This document shows, piece by piece, positions 36,300 through 48,017 of a stretch of DNA of 64,000 bases. Within the stretch, counting starts at the first letter, position 1. Each line of letters opens with the position of its first letter. Source of the stretch: Chrysemys picta bellii (Eukaryota; Chordata; Testudines; Emydidae); contig NC_088810.1 of NCBI RefSeq assembly GCF_011386835.1, positions 248,001 through 312,000 on the forward strand. Reading direction: 5' to 3'. A model generated the notes under the pieces. It worked only from the letters and a program-made list of their open reading frames with translations, did no database searches and was not told the DNA's origin. A program made the position numbers and the translations under genes.

Positions 36300-36620
36300 C
36301 TCAGTCTGCCCCCCCCACCTTCCTCCCCACTTCTCCTTCCATCCCTCCCCCTGTCTGTCCATCCCTCCCCATCTCCGCTTAACCTCCTCCATCTCCCCCA
36401 CACCCTATCCCTCCCCCCACCCCTCTGTCCATCCCTCCCCATGTCCACTCAACCTCATCCAGCTCCCCCCACCCCCCATCCCTCCCCCCACCCCTCTGTC
36501 TGTCCACCCCTCCCCATCTCCACTCAACCCCCTCCAGCTCCCCCCATCTCTTCCTCATTCACCCTCCCTCCCCCACACTCTTCCAGCCCCCTCTATGTAT
36601 CCATCCCTCCCTCCCCCCAC
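36300..36620. repeat. Pyrimidine-rich tract
   Basis: Degenerate CCATCCCTCCCCATCTCC-type repeats on the plus strand, upstream of BCL3. No gene seen. Confidence 0.75.
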
Positions 36621-36629
36621 AGCACCTGA

Positions 36630-37075
36630 GAAATGCCCAGGGTGTGAGGGACCGTGTCCTGGGCCCAGACAGACCGCCAGCCCCTGGCTCAGGGCTGTGA
36701 CCCCAAATACAGCTGGGGAAACCGAGGGTGACTCAGCTACAACTCACAGCGAGTCACCAGCACAGCTGAGAATGGAACCCAGGAGTCCTGGCTCCCACCC
36801 CTCCCCCAAGGACTCTGTCACATCCGTGTTGCTCCTGCCCAGGTGGCAGGGATGGGTCCCGAGCCCACTGCAAAGGGCTGAGTTACTGAGGCCGGGGGGA
36901 GGGGGGAGAACAGAGACATGGGGACCCCATAGCTGGAGGGATGCGGGAGCAGGGGGTTCTAGGAGCAGTGGTTGGGTACACAGAGTGGGGGGGGGGGGTG
37001 GAAGACTTTGCCCTGTTGATCCAGTAGGGAATTTCCTGGGGTGGGGAGGTAGATAATTTACCTGCCTCCCCGGCT
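36630..37075. other. Intergenic, no gene recognised
   Basis: Unique sequence with one copy of the tRNA-like repeat near 36775. No coding exon supported. Confidence 0.4.
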
Positions 37076-37079
37076 CCAC

Positions 37080-37545
37080 CACTCCCCCCTGCAGTGACCC
37101 CTCCCTGCTCCCCCTGCAGTGACCCCTACACTGCATTTCCACTGCTCCCCAGTGCAGTGACCTGCCCCACCCCCACTGCTACCCCTGCAGTGATCTTGCC
37201 CCACCCCACTGCTACCCCTGCAGTGACCCCTCCCTGCATCCTCACTGCACCCCTGCAGTGACCTCTGCCCCCACTTCCACTGCTCCCCACTGGAGTGACC
37301 CCTCCCTGCATCCCCACTGCACCCCTGCAGTGACCCCTGCCTCCACTCCCATGGCACCCCTGCAATGACAGCTGCCCTGCATCTCCACTGCTCCCCCTGC
37401 GGTGATCACTGCCCCCACTCCCCCACTGCACCCCTGCAGTGACCCCTCCCTGCATCCCCAGTGCAGTGACACCTCCCTGCATCCCCACTACCCCCCTGCA
37501 GTGACTCTTGCCCCCACTCCCACTGCACCCTTGCAGTGACACTGT
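37080..37545. repeat. Tandem repeat of about 30 bp (CTGCAGTGACCCCTCCCTGC)
   Basis: About 15 imperfect units, each with a CTGCAGTGA core followed by TGCATCCCCACTG or CCCCCACTCCCACTG. Intergenic between BCL3 and CEACAM19. Confidence 0.85.
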
Positions 37546-37549
37546 TGTC

Positions 37550-38320
37550 CCCCCCAGCCAGGTCTCTGTCCCACGGGTGCATGGGAGTGAGAAGTGCCAG
37601 GCTGTGGGGGTGCAGAACACACAAAGCCCTGCAATCAGAGAGAACAGCCGACTGTCCCTGGCCCAGCACCGAGGCACAGGGCCCAACCACCAATCTCTCA
37701 GCTCTCTGTGCACCTCTGCCCTGCTTCCCCCTGACCATGCACCCCCCCGTAACTCCTTCAAACAGCCCCCCCTTCTCCACGGCTCCGCCCCTGGAAGCAG
37801 GATCCGATTTACCAGAAGCGATGGGTTTGGAAAGTCCCTGCTCGCATCCTGCATCCCCCACTGGGTGGGGGGGGGAAGGAGCTGGGAGGGGGGGAGGTTG
37901 GGCCAGCAGTGACCCCTCATCCCCTGGGAGGCTGTGTTCTGCAGGGGAGCACAAGGATGAGTGTGTGAGCAGGCACCAGTGTGAAAGGGGGGGTGACAGC
38001 GCACACAGCTGTGCAGTGAGTGCACCACTGTGGGTACGTGTGCAAGGAGTGGGTGGTGGATGTGTCAGGATATGTAAGAGTGCAAGAAGGGTCAGAGAGT
38101 GCATCCTTGCATGAGTGTGCAAAGATCAGTGGTGAGGGTACAAGGGTGTGTGTGTGTGCAAGGACAGACAGCTGACAGAAATTGGTGGTGAGTGCTGGCG
38201 GGTGAGCGTGATCACGGGAGAATGGCGGTGAGTGTGCAAAGACCTGTTCGGTGAGAATGCAAAAAGGCAGCTGGGAGTGCCCTGATTCCCAGCCCCCCCC
38301 CCCCGAATCTCTAAACCCCC
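37550..38320. other. Intergenic, no gene recognised
   Basis: A stretch rich in GTGTGTG-like and GTGAGTG words (37940-38250), with no family-like frame. Probably degraded repeats. Confidence 0.4.
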
Positions 38321-38324
38321 AGTC

Positions 38325-38515
38325 CCCTCCTAGAGTCAGGGAGAGAACCCAGGAGTCCTGGCTCCCAGCCCCCTGGTCTAACCCACCAGCCCCCACTCCC
38401 CTCCCAGAGCCAGAGAGAGAACCCAGGAGTTCTGGCTCCCAGCCCCCTGGTCTAACCCACCAGCCCCCACTCCCCTCCCAGAGCCAGGGAGAGAACCCAG
38501 GAGTCCTGACTGCTT
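38325..38515 (-). repeat. Three copies of the tRNA-like repeat
   Basis: GAGAGAACCCAGGAGTCCTG and GGTCTAACCCACCAGCCCC recur three times, matching the reverse complement of the 13035-13590 unit. Confidence 0.7.
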
Positions 38516-38919
38516 GGGCCTTCACGCCCCCTCTTCTCCGGCCGGCCCCTCCCTCGAGGGATGCAGACGAGCATGGGGGGGGGGGGAGTTCCTCCATGGA
38601 CCCCTGAGGACCCCTGGTGGTGAAATGCGGAAATGCGCCTTTGTCCGGGTCTGTGGAGGGCCCGAGTGGGAGCGGGCGGGGCGGGGCGGCTGGTTGGATG
38701 GAGGCGGGACAAGACGCAGACTGACCCCCCCCCACTGCAGGGAGGGGGGGTGCCCACGGGGGGGCTCCTGTCAGTCTCTCCGGGGGAGCCAGGCTGCAGC
38801 AGTGTCTCCGGGGGGGTGCTCAGGAGGGGGGGTGCTCAGGAGAGGGGGGCAGGGAGCAGGGCAAAGGGGTCTCGGCGGGCGCTTCTGTGCCGCTGGGAGC
38901 GGGTCTAGGGCTGCGCTGT

Positions 38920-39960
38920 GGAGGCTCAGCAGGGGGCGCTGTGCTGTGGCGTGGGGGGCTCCGCAGGGGGCGGAGGGCTCGGCGGGGGGCTCTGTGGGGA
39001 GGGGGTTGGAGGCTTGGCGGGGGGCGCTGTGCTATGGGGAGGGGGCTCAGCAGGGCGCTGCGGGGAGCGGGTGGGTAGGGGGCGCTGCGGGCAGGGGGTG
39101 GGGGGCTCGGCGAGGGGCTCTGTGGGGACGGGGTTGGGGGCTCGGTAGGGGGCGCTGTGAAGAGGGGGTTGGGGGCTCGGTAGGGGGCGCTGTGGGGAGG
39201 GGGTTGTGGGCTCGGTAGGGGGCGCTGTGCTATGGGGAGGGGGCGCTGTGGGGAGGGGGTTGGGGGCTCGGTAGGGGGCGCTGTGCTATGGGGAGGGGGC
39301 GCTGCGGGGAGGGGGTTGGGGGCTCGGTAGGGGGCGCTGTGGGAAGGGTGTTGGGAGCTCGGTAGGGGGCGCTGTGCCATGGGGTGGGGGGCTCAGCAGG
39401 GGGCGCTGTGGGGAAGAGGGGGGCCAGGGGGTGGGGGGCTCGGCGAGGGGCGCTGTGGGGAATGGGTGGGGGGCTCGGTAGGGGGCGCTGTGCTATGGGG
39501 AGGGGGCGTTATAGGGAGGGGGTTGGGGGCTCAGCAGGGGGCGCTGCGGGCAGGGGGTGGGGGCTCGGCGAGGGGCTTTGTGGGGACGGGGTTGGGGACT
39601 CGGTAGGGGGCGCTGTGGGGAGGGTGTTGGGGGCTCGGTAGGCGGCGCTGTGCCATGGGGTGGGGGGCTCAGCAGGGGGCGCTGCGGGCAGGGGGTGGGG
39701 GCTCGGCGAGGGGCTCTGTGGGGACGGGTTTGGGGACTCGGTAGGGGGCGCTGTGGGGAAGGGGTTGGGGGCTCAGCAGGGGGCGCTATGGGGAGGGTGT
39801 TGGGGGCTCGGTAGGGGGCGCTGTGCCATGGGGTGGGGGCTCAGCAGGGGGCGCTGTGGGGAAGAGGGGGCAGGGGGTGGGGGCTCAGCAGCGGGCGCTA
39901 TGGGGAAGAGGGGGCAGGGGGTGGGGGACTCGGCGAAGGGCGCTGTGCTGTGGGGAGGGG
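38920..39960 (+). repeat. Tandem array with a CTCF-like core in most units
   Basis: Units of about 35-40 bp: GCTCGGTAGGGGGCGCTGTG or GCTCAGCAGGGGGCGCTGTG with a G-rich spacer GGGAGGGGGTTGGG. About two dozen copies of AGGGGGCGCT or one-base variants, all on the plus strand. This matches the CTCF core YAGRKGGCRSY; the AGCAGGGGGCGCT type also matches most of the upstream CCAS part. Confidence 0.85.
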
Positions 39961-40429
39961 CTTGACCCAGTAGGATGGAGTGGGGGCAGGGGAGGGCCCC
40001 CCAGTTTCCCATGTGTCCGGAGGGGCCAGGATTCCCCAGCGGGGTTGGGGGTGGGGCCCCGGAGTGTGACTGGAGCCCGCCCCCCACCCCCGAGATCTCC
40101 GCTCCCTGCTCCCCAGTGAACCGCCATAGACTGAACCCAGCGGGGGGAGGGGGGGTTGGACCGGACGCTGGGGGCGGGGCGGTGTCCGTGTTATGCGGGC
40201 GGGGGGCGCGGGGGGGCTGTGTGTCTGACAGCACCGACCCCCCCCCCAGCAGCGCAGAGCCACCGCGAACAGGCGACGGGTGCAGGTCCCGCCTCGGCCC
40301 CGCGGGGGAGGGAGTCAGAGCCGGGAGGAGGCTGCCGTGAAGGAGACGGACAGACAGACAGACCGCCAGCCCCACCGGCCTCCCGAGGGGGCGGGCCCAG
40401 CACTTGGTAAGACACAGACACCTACAGCT

Positions 40430-40730
40430 GGGGGCCAGGACTCCTGGGTTCCGTCCCCGGCTCTGGGAAAGGAAGGGGGGCTGGTGGTGGGGGCTGGGGG
40501 CCAGGACTCCTGGGTTCCGTCCCTGGCTCTGGGAAAGGAAGGGGGTCTGGTGGTGGGGGCTGGGGGCCAGGACTCCTGGGTTCTGGCTCTGGGAGGGGAG
40601 TAGAATGGATAGACCCAGGGCCTAGGACTCCTGGGTTCTCTCTCAGCTCTGGGAGGGGAGTGGGGTCTAGTGGTTAGAGCGGGGGGGGGGGGGGGAGAGG
40701 CTGGGAGCCAGGACTCCTGGGTTCTCTCCC
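40430..40730 (+). repeat. Four copies of the tRNA-like repeat
   Basis: GGGGCCAGGACTCCTGGGTTC occurs four times, with TCTAGTGGTTAGAGC in the last. Upstream of CEACAM19 exon 1. Confidence 0.7.
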
Positions 40731-41066
40731 CTTATTTTTGATGTGCAGGGCACTCTCCCCCCCCCCCCCCCCGTCTGTTTCCCGGGCACCCGCCTCTCCA
40801 GCCCACGTTCCAGGCGCTGGGTGACTCAGGGCCAGACGGGTTGAGCAGCTCTTGAGTGCTGCCGCCCCCGCCCCTGCAGCCCTGCGCCCCGGTGGGAGGC
40901 CAGCGGAGATCCCGCATCCAAAGCCCATCGGAGGAGCTGAGCCTGGGACCTTTGGCAAAGGCACTTCAGCAAAGGGACCCAGGCATCCGACTGGGATCCT
41001 CTCTCAGGTGTCTTCTCCTCTCTCCACAGACTGTGACCCTCCCCTCTGCTCCTGCCTCCGGGGAGG

Positions 41067-44000
41067 ATGGAAGGGCCTTGTTTCTGGGACACCCCATATA
41101 AGGGGGTTCTGCTTGCAGGTGAGACAGAGCAGTGTGTTGGGGGAGCCCTGGGCTGGGCTAGGAGGGGTCTGTGGTTCGGGAGTGAGGGGCACCGGCAGAG
41201 CTGTGGGGGGAGCTCAGGGCTGGGCTAGCAGGGGTCTGTGGTTCGGGAGTGAGGGGCACCAGCAGAGCTGTGGGGGGAGCTCAGGGCTGGGCTAGCAGGG
41301 GTCTGCGGTTCGGGAGTGAGGGGCACCAGCAGAGCTGTGGGGGGAGCTCAGGGCTGGGCTAGCAGGGGTCTGTGGTTCGGGAGTGAGGGGCACCGGCAGA
41401 GCTGTGGAGTGAGGAGCCCAGGGCTGGGCTGGCAGGGGCTGCGGGTTGGGAGTGAGGGGCACCAGCAGAGCTGTGGGGGAGCTCAGGGCTGGGCTAGGAG
41501 GGGTCTGTGGTTCGGGAGTGAGGGGCACCGGCAGAGCTGTGGAGCGAGGAGCCCAGGGCTGGGCTGGCAGGAGGCTGCGGGTCGGGAGTGAGGGGCACCG
41601 GCAGAGCTGTGGAGCGAGGAGCCCAGGGCTGGGCTGGCAGGGGCTGCGGGTTGGGAGTGAGGGGCACCGGCAGAGCTGTGGAGCGAGGAGCCCAGGGCTG
41701 GGCTGGCAGGGGCTGCGGGTTGGGAGTGAGGGGCACCGGCAGAGCTGTGGGGGGAGCTCAGGGCTGGGCTGGCAGGGGCTGCGGGTTGGGAGTGAGGGGC
41801 ACCGGCAGAGCTGTGGGGGGAGCCCAGGGTTGGGCTGGCAGGGGTCTGCGGTTCGGGAGTGAGGGGCACCTTTCACCATCTCTCTTCCTCTCCCCTGTCC
41901 CGCCAGGCTGTCTCCTGTTGTGCTGGGGTCCCCGCGCTGTGGTTTGTACTGTTGTGGTGCACGTGATCCCGGAGGCTCCGTCCGTGGGGCAGAACATCAC
42001 TCTGTCCGTGGAAGTCGGCCTGGAGCTCCTGCGTCACTTCGACTGGTACCGTGGGCGGCTGACTGATGGCAGCACCCGCATCTTCAGCTACTTCCCGGGG
42101 CAGGACCGCCCCCAGCGCAACGGGGTGCAGTTCACGGGCCGCGAGGTTGGCTTTCCCAACGGGTCTCTGCTCCTCCGGGGCGCCCAGGCCAATGACAGCG
42201 GCATCTACCAGGTCGCCCTGCAGCTGGTGCCGCAGGGCAGCGAGAAGGGCACCGTGGAGCTGCGGGTGAGCGGTGAGTGGCCCCCCAGGGCCTGCCCCTT
42301 CCCCCAGACACCCCCAATCTCCCACGGCCCCCCTGACATGTCCACCCCCACCAGGGTGTGAGAGGAACAGCGTGGGGCTGCAGGTGGGTGGTAAATCACA
42401 TCCCAGAGACACCCCACCCTCTGGGACCCTCCGCAGGGATCCACCCGTCCCCCAGGGATCCCAGCACCATGGCCCCTCCACCACCCTGTGGGCAGGCGAG
42501 GTTGTAAAACTCACATGGGCTAAAGAATGAGCCGGTTACCTCAGCTAGTTGTCCTGCTGGTCTTTGGCTCTGTGTCCTTCGGCCAGAAAATTACTAGAAT
42601 CGGACGAGTTTAGTAGCAAAATAACATGGAAAGCAAATGAGAGCTGACAGCAAGCGTTCCGGACGGGCTGTATCGGGCCCCAGCAGAGGTGTTACAATGA
42701 CCAAGGGACAATCAATCCCAGCTGCTCTCCCACTACACGGGTCTGGGCTGGCGACCTAGCCCCTGAGCCAAAGCAGCTTGTGTGCCAGGGGATCACGGGG
42801 CTGCTTGTGGCAAGTCAACCAGCCAATGCTCCGGTGGGATTTGGAAATGGAGCCACGTCACTGCATGGCCTTGTCGGCTGTTGCCAGAGCCAGGGGGCCG
42901 GTTGTGCACGTGCAGGGCTATTGCGCACGAAACAGGCAGGGAGGGAGGCCGCAGGCCCCCAGGGCTGGTGCACTTGGTGGTGCAACCCGCAGCTCACAAA
43001 CCGATTCGGACCCTTTTCGTCTGGAGCCGCAGGGTCTGTGTGCGTGTGGCAGGCTCGGTTCTGTTAAACGCTGGGGTTCTTGCAGCGGCTTTCCCTGTCG
43101 GACTCAGCACTCTCGGGTACTTACTGACGCAGAATCGCGTCTACACCACTACGACCAAACTCGCTGACGCGATGCCAAGAGGCCGCGCGGAGCTCAGTCC
43201 CCTCAGGCGGGCCCGGCTGGAGACGTGAAACCCAGGCAGCCCTCGCGGGAGATTGTACCAGAGTAAACGTCGCACGATCACTGGAGCGAGGAGCGGGGAC
43301 ACGTTCCAGATCTGAGCCTGTGCCGCGGATCAGCTGGAGCTGGCATGGGTGGGTTCTGCCCTCGCTCCTGCAATGACCGGAGAGAGCCGGGCGTTCACTA
43401 GGTGACTCGCGCAGGGCGCTGGGTATAGAGCAGCTGTCTCTGGATTTCGCTGCTGTCTCTCCCCAGGGCCCTGCCCAGCGGAGCGAACCGGTGCTGTCAG
43501 TGAGGAGGCGCTAGCTGTGACCCCGTGGGGGGTGTTCTCATGGGCCAGAGATGCTTGGTCGCGGGGGAGTGAGGCACAGGGTGTTTGATACGATCGAGCG
43601 CTGCTCCGCACGGCAGCCTGGCCTGCTCCCTGCCCAGCACAGTGGCTGTGGCCAGCTGGAAAGCCAGGTTGGAAGCGTCCAGCCAGGATGTGAGCTGTGC
43701 CTTCTCCTCAGCCAGACAGGAAACAAGTTGTCTCCTCTGGGGCATCTTGCAATAGTGGGAAACTCCAGAGTTTCGGTGCAAAACCTCCTGGCTGGGGTGA
43801 GCCACGATGAGCCACCGCGTTTTGTGTGGGGCATGAGGGACCAGGCACCACTGGCTCTGTTCCAGGCTGCAGCCAGTTGGGGCAGTGACTTCCCATGGCC
43901 CAGTTGGGGCAGTGACTTCCCATGGCCCAGTCTGTGCTTGCCCCACCAGCAGGCCGTTGCAGAGTGTCTCCAGCACGTCCCTTCCCCTCGCGCAGGGCTC

Positions 44001-47000
44001 CGGCCTCGGTTAGTGGCTCGTCCGCACTGCCGTGATATAAACCCGTTCGACTCGCTCGCTTGGTCTGTCGCCAGCCCGAGACAGCGACGAAGGAACTCAG
44101 CGGCCCGTGGCTCCGTCCCCAGGCTGGGTTATCCCCGCAGCGCTGCGAGACGTCCCGTAGGAACTTCGTACGTGAGGGTCTCCGCGTGCTGCTGCCACTC
44201 ATGCCGCACGGCTGGGTCTCCAAGCACCAGTAGCTATCTCAGTGCGCCTGTCCCCAGGAGTGGGATTGGCTTAATTCTGGGGTGTGACTTCGTCGGGCTC
44301 CGGACCAGCCCGCTGGGTCGCCCTGGGGGTGACGTGCACAGCAGAGCTACTCATCCCGATGGCTTTGTAAGGCACCACTGAACGTGTCGGCTCCTGTGGC
44401 CCCGAACGCGCTGGTCGTACGCAGCCTTCGTTAAGAGCCCGTTCCCCAGCTCGTCGGGCATTGTCCGGCTGGGACGTGTAACCGTTTATCTGGGATGTTT
44501 CCGTGGCCAGCAGCATAAAGCTGAGAAAAGCGCAGCGTGCGGGTGGTCTGCGCATACGGGTCACACCAGGATCGGGTGAGCCTTGAACACTGGTTCCTTG
44601 GCAGGTCCGTGCCCCAGCTCACGGCTAGGCCCTGCAGTGTGTAGCAGAGACGCTCCTGTCAGCCTGGTCCGTCCAGCCCCCGGAGCGGCAGCCGTGAAGT
44701 CGGGGGAAGAATTCTTCCATGGCCTTAGCCGCATTCACACCGGGGCCCCTTGTCCTGGCTCGGGGTGTGAAATTCACGGAGCTGGGGCGGGCTGGTTTGT
44801 AGGTGTAGACCAGGCGTCGGACTCTCCGAGATCCTCACAGGAGCGAGTCCCTGTCTAGAGAACCCCCGGCCAGCCGAGAGCCCCGGGGGCCCCGCGCAGA
44901 TCACACTGCGGCTGCATGCAGGCGGCGCGCTCGGAGCTGTCCACAGGCCCTTACGGGCAGGCGCCCCGGGCAGCGACAGAGCCTCAAGCTGAGGGGGCTG
45001 TTGGCAAAGGCTGGGAACAGGTCCCGGTTCCGGATCCTGCACCGGCTCGGTCGCCGTTACCCAGTGGCAGCACCGGAGCTTGGGGGCAGCATCAGCCACT
45101 GGGTCTGCTTCGCATCCAGGCCCAAAGCACAGACACCGAAGGGGAAGGGACTCGGGTGTCGGGCTGGCCACTGGCAGTGGGGCCTGGGCCGGCCACTGGT
45201 CATTCCCCAGCATCGTGCTCCGGAGAGCAGCCGAGAGGCCTGGCCTGCCCATGGGGGATGTTGACTGCAGGCTGGTTAGAGACCCCCCCCCCGGGACTCC
45301 TCAGAGCCCCCCCATCCCCTCTCCATACCCCCCATGGCTTCCATCCCTCCAGGGACTCTCCATAGGTCTCCCCCACCTCCCAGGGACTGCCTCAGAGCCC
45401 CTCCATCGCCCCCATCTCCCCATGGCCTCTATCCCTCCAGGGACTCCCCCACCTCCCAGGGACTGCCTCAGAGCCCCTCCATCGCCCCCATCCCCCCATG
45501 GCCTCTATCCCTCCAGGGACTTCCCCCACCTCCCAGGGACTGCCTCAGAGCCCCCCCATCGCCCCCATCCCCCTCTTCCATACCCCGCAGGGCTTCCATC
45601 CCTCCAGGGATTCCCCATAGACTCCCCCACCTCCCAGGGACTGCCTCAGAGCCCCTCCATCGCCCCCATCCCCCCATGGCCTCTATCCCTCCAGGGACTC
45701 CCCCACCTCCCAGGGACTGCCTCAGAGCCCCTCCATCGCCCCCATCCCCCCATGGCCTCTATCCCTCCAGGGATTCCCCCACCTCCCAGGGACTGCCTCA
45801 GAGCCCCCCCATCCCCCTCTCCATACCCCCCATGGCTTCCATCCCTCCAGGGATTCCCCATAGACTCCCCCACCTCCCAGGGACTGCCTCAGAGCCCCTC
45901 CATCGCCCCCATCCCCCCATGGCCTCTATCCCTCCAGGGACTTCCCCCACCTCCCAGGGACTGCCTCAGAGCCCCTCCATCGCCCCCATCCCCCCATGGC
46001 CTCTATCCCTCCAGGGACTTCCCCCACCTCCCAGGGACAGTCTTGGAGAACCCCCATGGACTGCCCCGGGGACCCCCAACCCGTCAGCCCCCAGGGGGAG
46101 CCAGAGGGTGATCCCTCCCCAAACCCCATAGCCCCCCTCATTTCCCAGCCCAGGACTACTGCTCTGTCCACAGGGACCTCCTGGGGTCCCCCCAAGCCCC
46201 AGCTCCCCCCAACACTAACCTCTCCTCAACTCTCTTCCTTGCAGCCCCGGCGACCACCCTGGGCCCAAGGACCGCTGCCCCCCCCCGGGCTCAGGCACAG
46301 GGCCTCCCCCAGCCACAGCGGCGCCCAGCACCCCACAGGTCCTGGGCTGGGTGGTGGCGGGGGTCGTGGTTGGGATTTTGCTGACCGGAGCTCTGGGAGC
46401 CGTGGTCATCTACCACCTCGTCCTGCGCAGGTCGGACCTGGCCGGAGGGTAAGCGGGGGGGTGGGGGGGTAGGATGCTTGGGTTCTCTTTGGCTCTGGAA
46501 GGGGAGCGGGGTCTAGTGGTTAGAGTTGGGGGGGGGGGGAGGCGAGGCTGGGAACCAGGATGCCTGGGTTCTCTCCCTGGCTCTGGGAGGGGAGTGGGGT
46601 GTAGTGGGTTAGAGCGGGAGGGAGGAGGGGGGCTGGGAGCCAGGACACCTGGGTTCTTTTCTCCTGGTGAGGTGGGGTGGGGATTCCCTTGGGATTATCA
46701 TGTTAGCTCCCGGCTCTGTTTAGCTCCACAGGAAAACTGGATCCCAAAGGGAAGAAACCACCAAGATCTGCCAGGGGTGAGTCACAGTCCTGATGTGGGG
46801 CTTGGGGGTGGGGCTGAGAACCCGGACGCCTGGGTTCTATCTCCCATTCTCTCTCCAGATGACACGGAGCCGATTTACGAGGTGATGGAGTCTCCGTTGG
46901 AGTTGCCCCAGCCAGAGGGGAGAAACCCCGAAACTGACCCCCAACCCCCCCCGGTGAGTGAGACTGGGCTAGGCACTGCCCCCCTGGGGACCCCATGGGC

Positions 47001-47443
47001 ACTGCCCCCCTTGAACTCCTGGCATGCTGCCCCCCGGTCACTGCCAGGTACCGCCCTCCCCATCCCCCCCCCCCCGCCCACAGAGCCTGCCCCCCTTCCC
47101 CACAAGCTCCTGGGTCAGAGCCTCTCCCTGGGGTCTGTTCCCGGCCAGTGGGCTGGGGGGCAGGAGGTATCCTGGAGGGGGCTGGGGTCAAGGGCAGGTT
47201 ATAACGACTCTCTCTCCCCTCCCCCATGTCTTGCAGGCCGTGCCCTTGCCTCCCCAGCCAGACCCCAACTACACGGTGAGTCCCCCAAGTTCAGCTTCCT
47301 GGGGGAGGGGGGGGGAACGAGGGGCTGGGCGGGTCCATGCGTCCGGGATCCTCCCCCACGTCTGTCTGTCCCTAATGGCCCCTCTCCCCTGGCAGGAGCT
47401 GCTGCAGCGAGCCGAGTCCGTGTACGCCCAGATCCAGAGGTGA
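41067..47443 (+). CDS. CEACAM19: CEACAM19-like receptor with one V domain and an ITAM
   Basis: Exons: 41067-41118 (leader, MEGPCFWDTPYKG), 41907-42272 (rest of leader and V-type N domain), 46295-46448 (transmembrane; an upstream acceptor would start it at 46245), 46732-46776, 46859-46953, 47237-47275, 47396-47443 (stop). The N domain has FDWYRGRL, RPQRNG, GFPNGSLLLRGAQANDSGIYQVAL and three N-glycosylation sequons. The tail has IYEVMESP and ends YTELLQRAESVYAQIQR, a YxxL-x7-YxxI ITAM; both resemble human CEACAM19, which also neighbours BCL3. Unresolved point: the membrane frame leaves its exon in phase 2, but the ITAM frame needs phase 1 into 46859, so a base may be wrong in a C or G run, or the gene is damaged. 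ITAM signalling through Src/Syk kinases is a family inference. Confidence 0.85.
41140..41870. repeat. M1 minisatellite in CEACAM19 intron 1
   Basis: About eleven units of 60-70 bp: GGGAGTGAGGGGCACCGGCA, GAGCTGTGG, GGGCTGGGCTGGCAGGGG. It fills nearly the whole intron and stops about 35 bp before the exon 2 acceptor. Confidence 0.92.
42530..45250. other. Unassigned island in CEACAM19 intron 2
   Basis: About 2.7 kb with balanced base composition and many CpG, unlike the G- and C-run-rich flanks. A direct duplication of GTTGGGGCAGTGACTTCCCA is at 43874-43928. Open frames exist on both strands (for example 43551-44381 plus and 43497-43976 minus) but none shows a family I recognise and all lack clear splice context. 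An old, degraded mobile element is possible. Confidence 0.3.
45330..46045. repeat. Minisatellite of about 75 bp in CEACAM19 intron 2
   Basis: About nine units of CACCTCCCAGGGACTGCCTC, AGAGCCCCTCCATCGCCCCC and ATGGCCTCTATCCCTCCAGG. Long open frames here follow from the repeat, not a gene. Confidence 0.9.
46465..46655 (+). repeat. Two to three copies of the tRNA-like repeat in a CEACAM19 intron
   Basis: TCTAGTGGTTAGAGTTGGG and GGGAACCAGGATGCCTGGGT recur. Diverged from the array at 13035-13590. Confidence 0.65.
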
Positions 47444-48011
47444 CGCCAGCCGCAGAGTCCACTGGGGGGAACCCCCCAACAGGGAACCGCCCAGGGATGC
47501 CCCCTGCCGTGGGGAACCCCCCCAACGAGGAGCCACCCAGGGACACCCCCCTGCCATGGGGAACCCTCTGAGGGTCCCTGCAATTGGGATCCCTGACCAC
47601 AAGGACCCCACCCATGGGGAACACACACAGAAAAACTGGGGTACTGTCCCAGGCAGCTCCACCCACACAGAGCCTGAGCACCCCCCAGTGGGGTACCCCT
47701 CAGCAAACCTGGGAACCCTCCACAGCACCCTTGACCCTCCCAAAGGGACCCGCTCCCGGCATCCATGGAAACCCCTAGAGACACCCCCCTCATTATCCAT
47801 GGGGAACCCCCCAGGAGAACTCCCACCCTCAGCCTGCAGGCCAGACCTCACACCCTGGGGATCCCCCCATCAGCATTTCCAGGGAACCCCCTCACCCCCA
47901 AACCCAGCCTCCCGGGGCCCTCCAACGCCGGAGCCTGGATCAAACCGCTGGAGGAAGAGCTGAGCTGCAGGCCGGTGCTGGGAGCAGATGGGGGGCACCC
48001 CCAGCCCCACT

Positions 48012-48017
48012 ATTAAA
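48012..48017 (+). terminator. CEACAM19: CEACAM19 polyadenylation signal ATTAAA
   Basis: About 570 bp past the CEACAM19 stop, followed by TTGTTCCTCTG. The opposite-strand signal of the next gene is under 200 bp away, so the two genes end tail to tail. Confidence 0.65.

Noticed and set aside
43497..44381. Overlapping open frames in the CEACAM19 intron
   Set aside because: No recognised domain, no splice context and opposing strands equally open.
45080..46111. 343-codon open frame with PPRDCLRAP repeats
   Set aside because: Entirely the translation of the 75-bp minisatellite.
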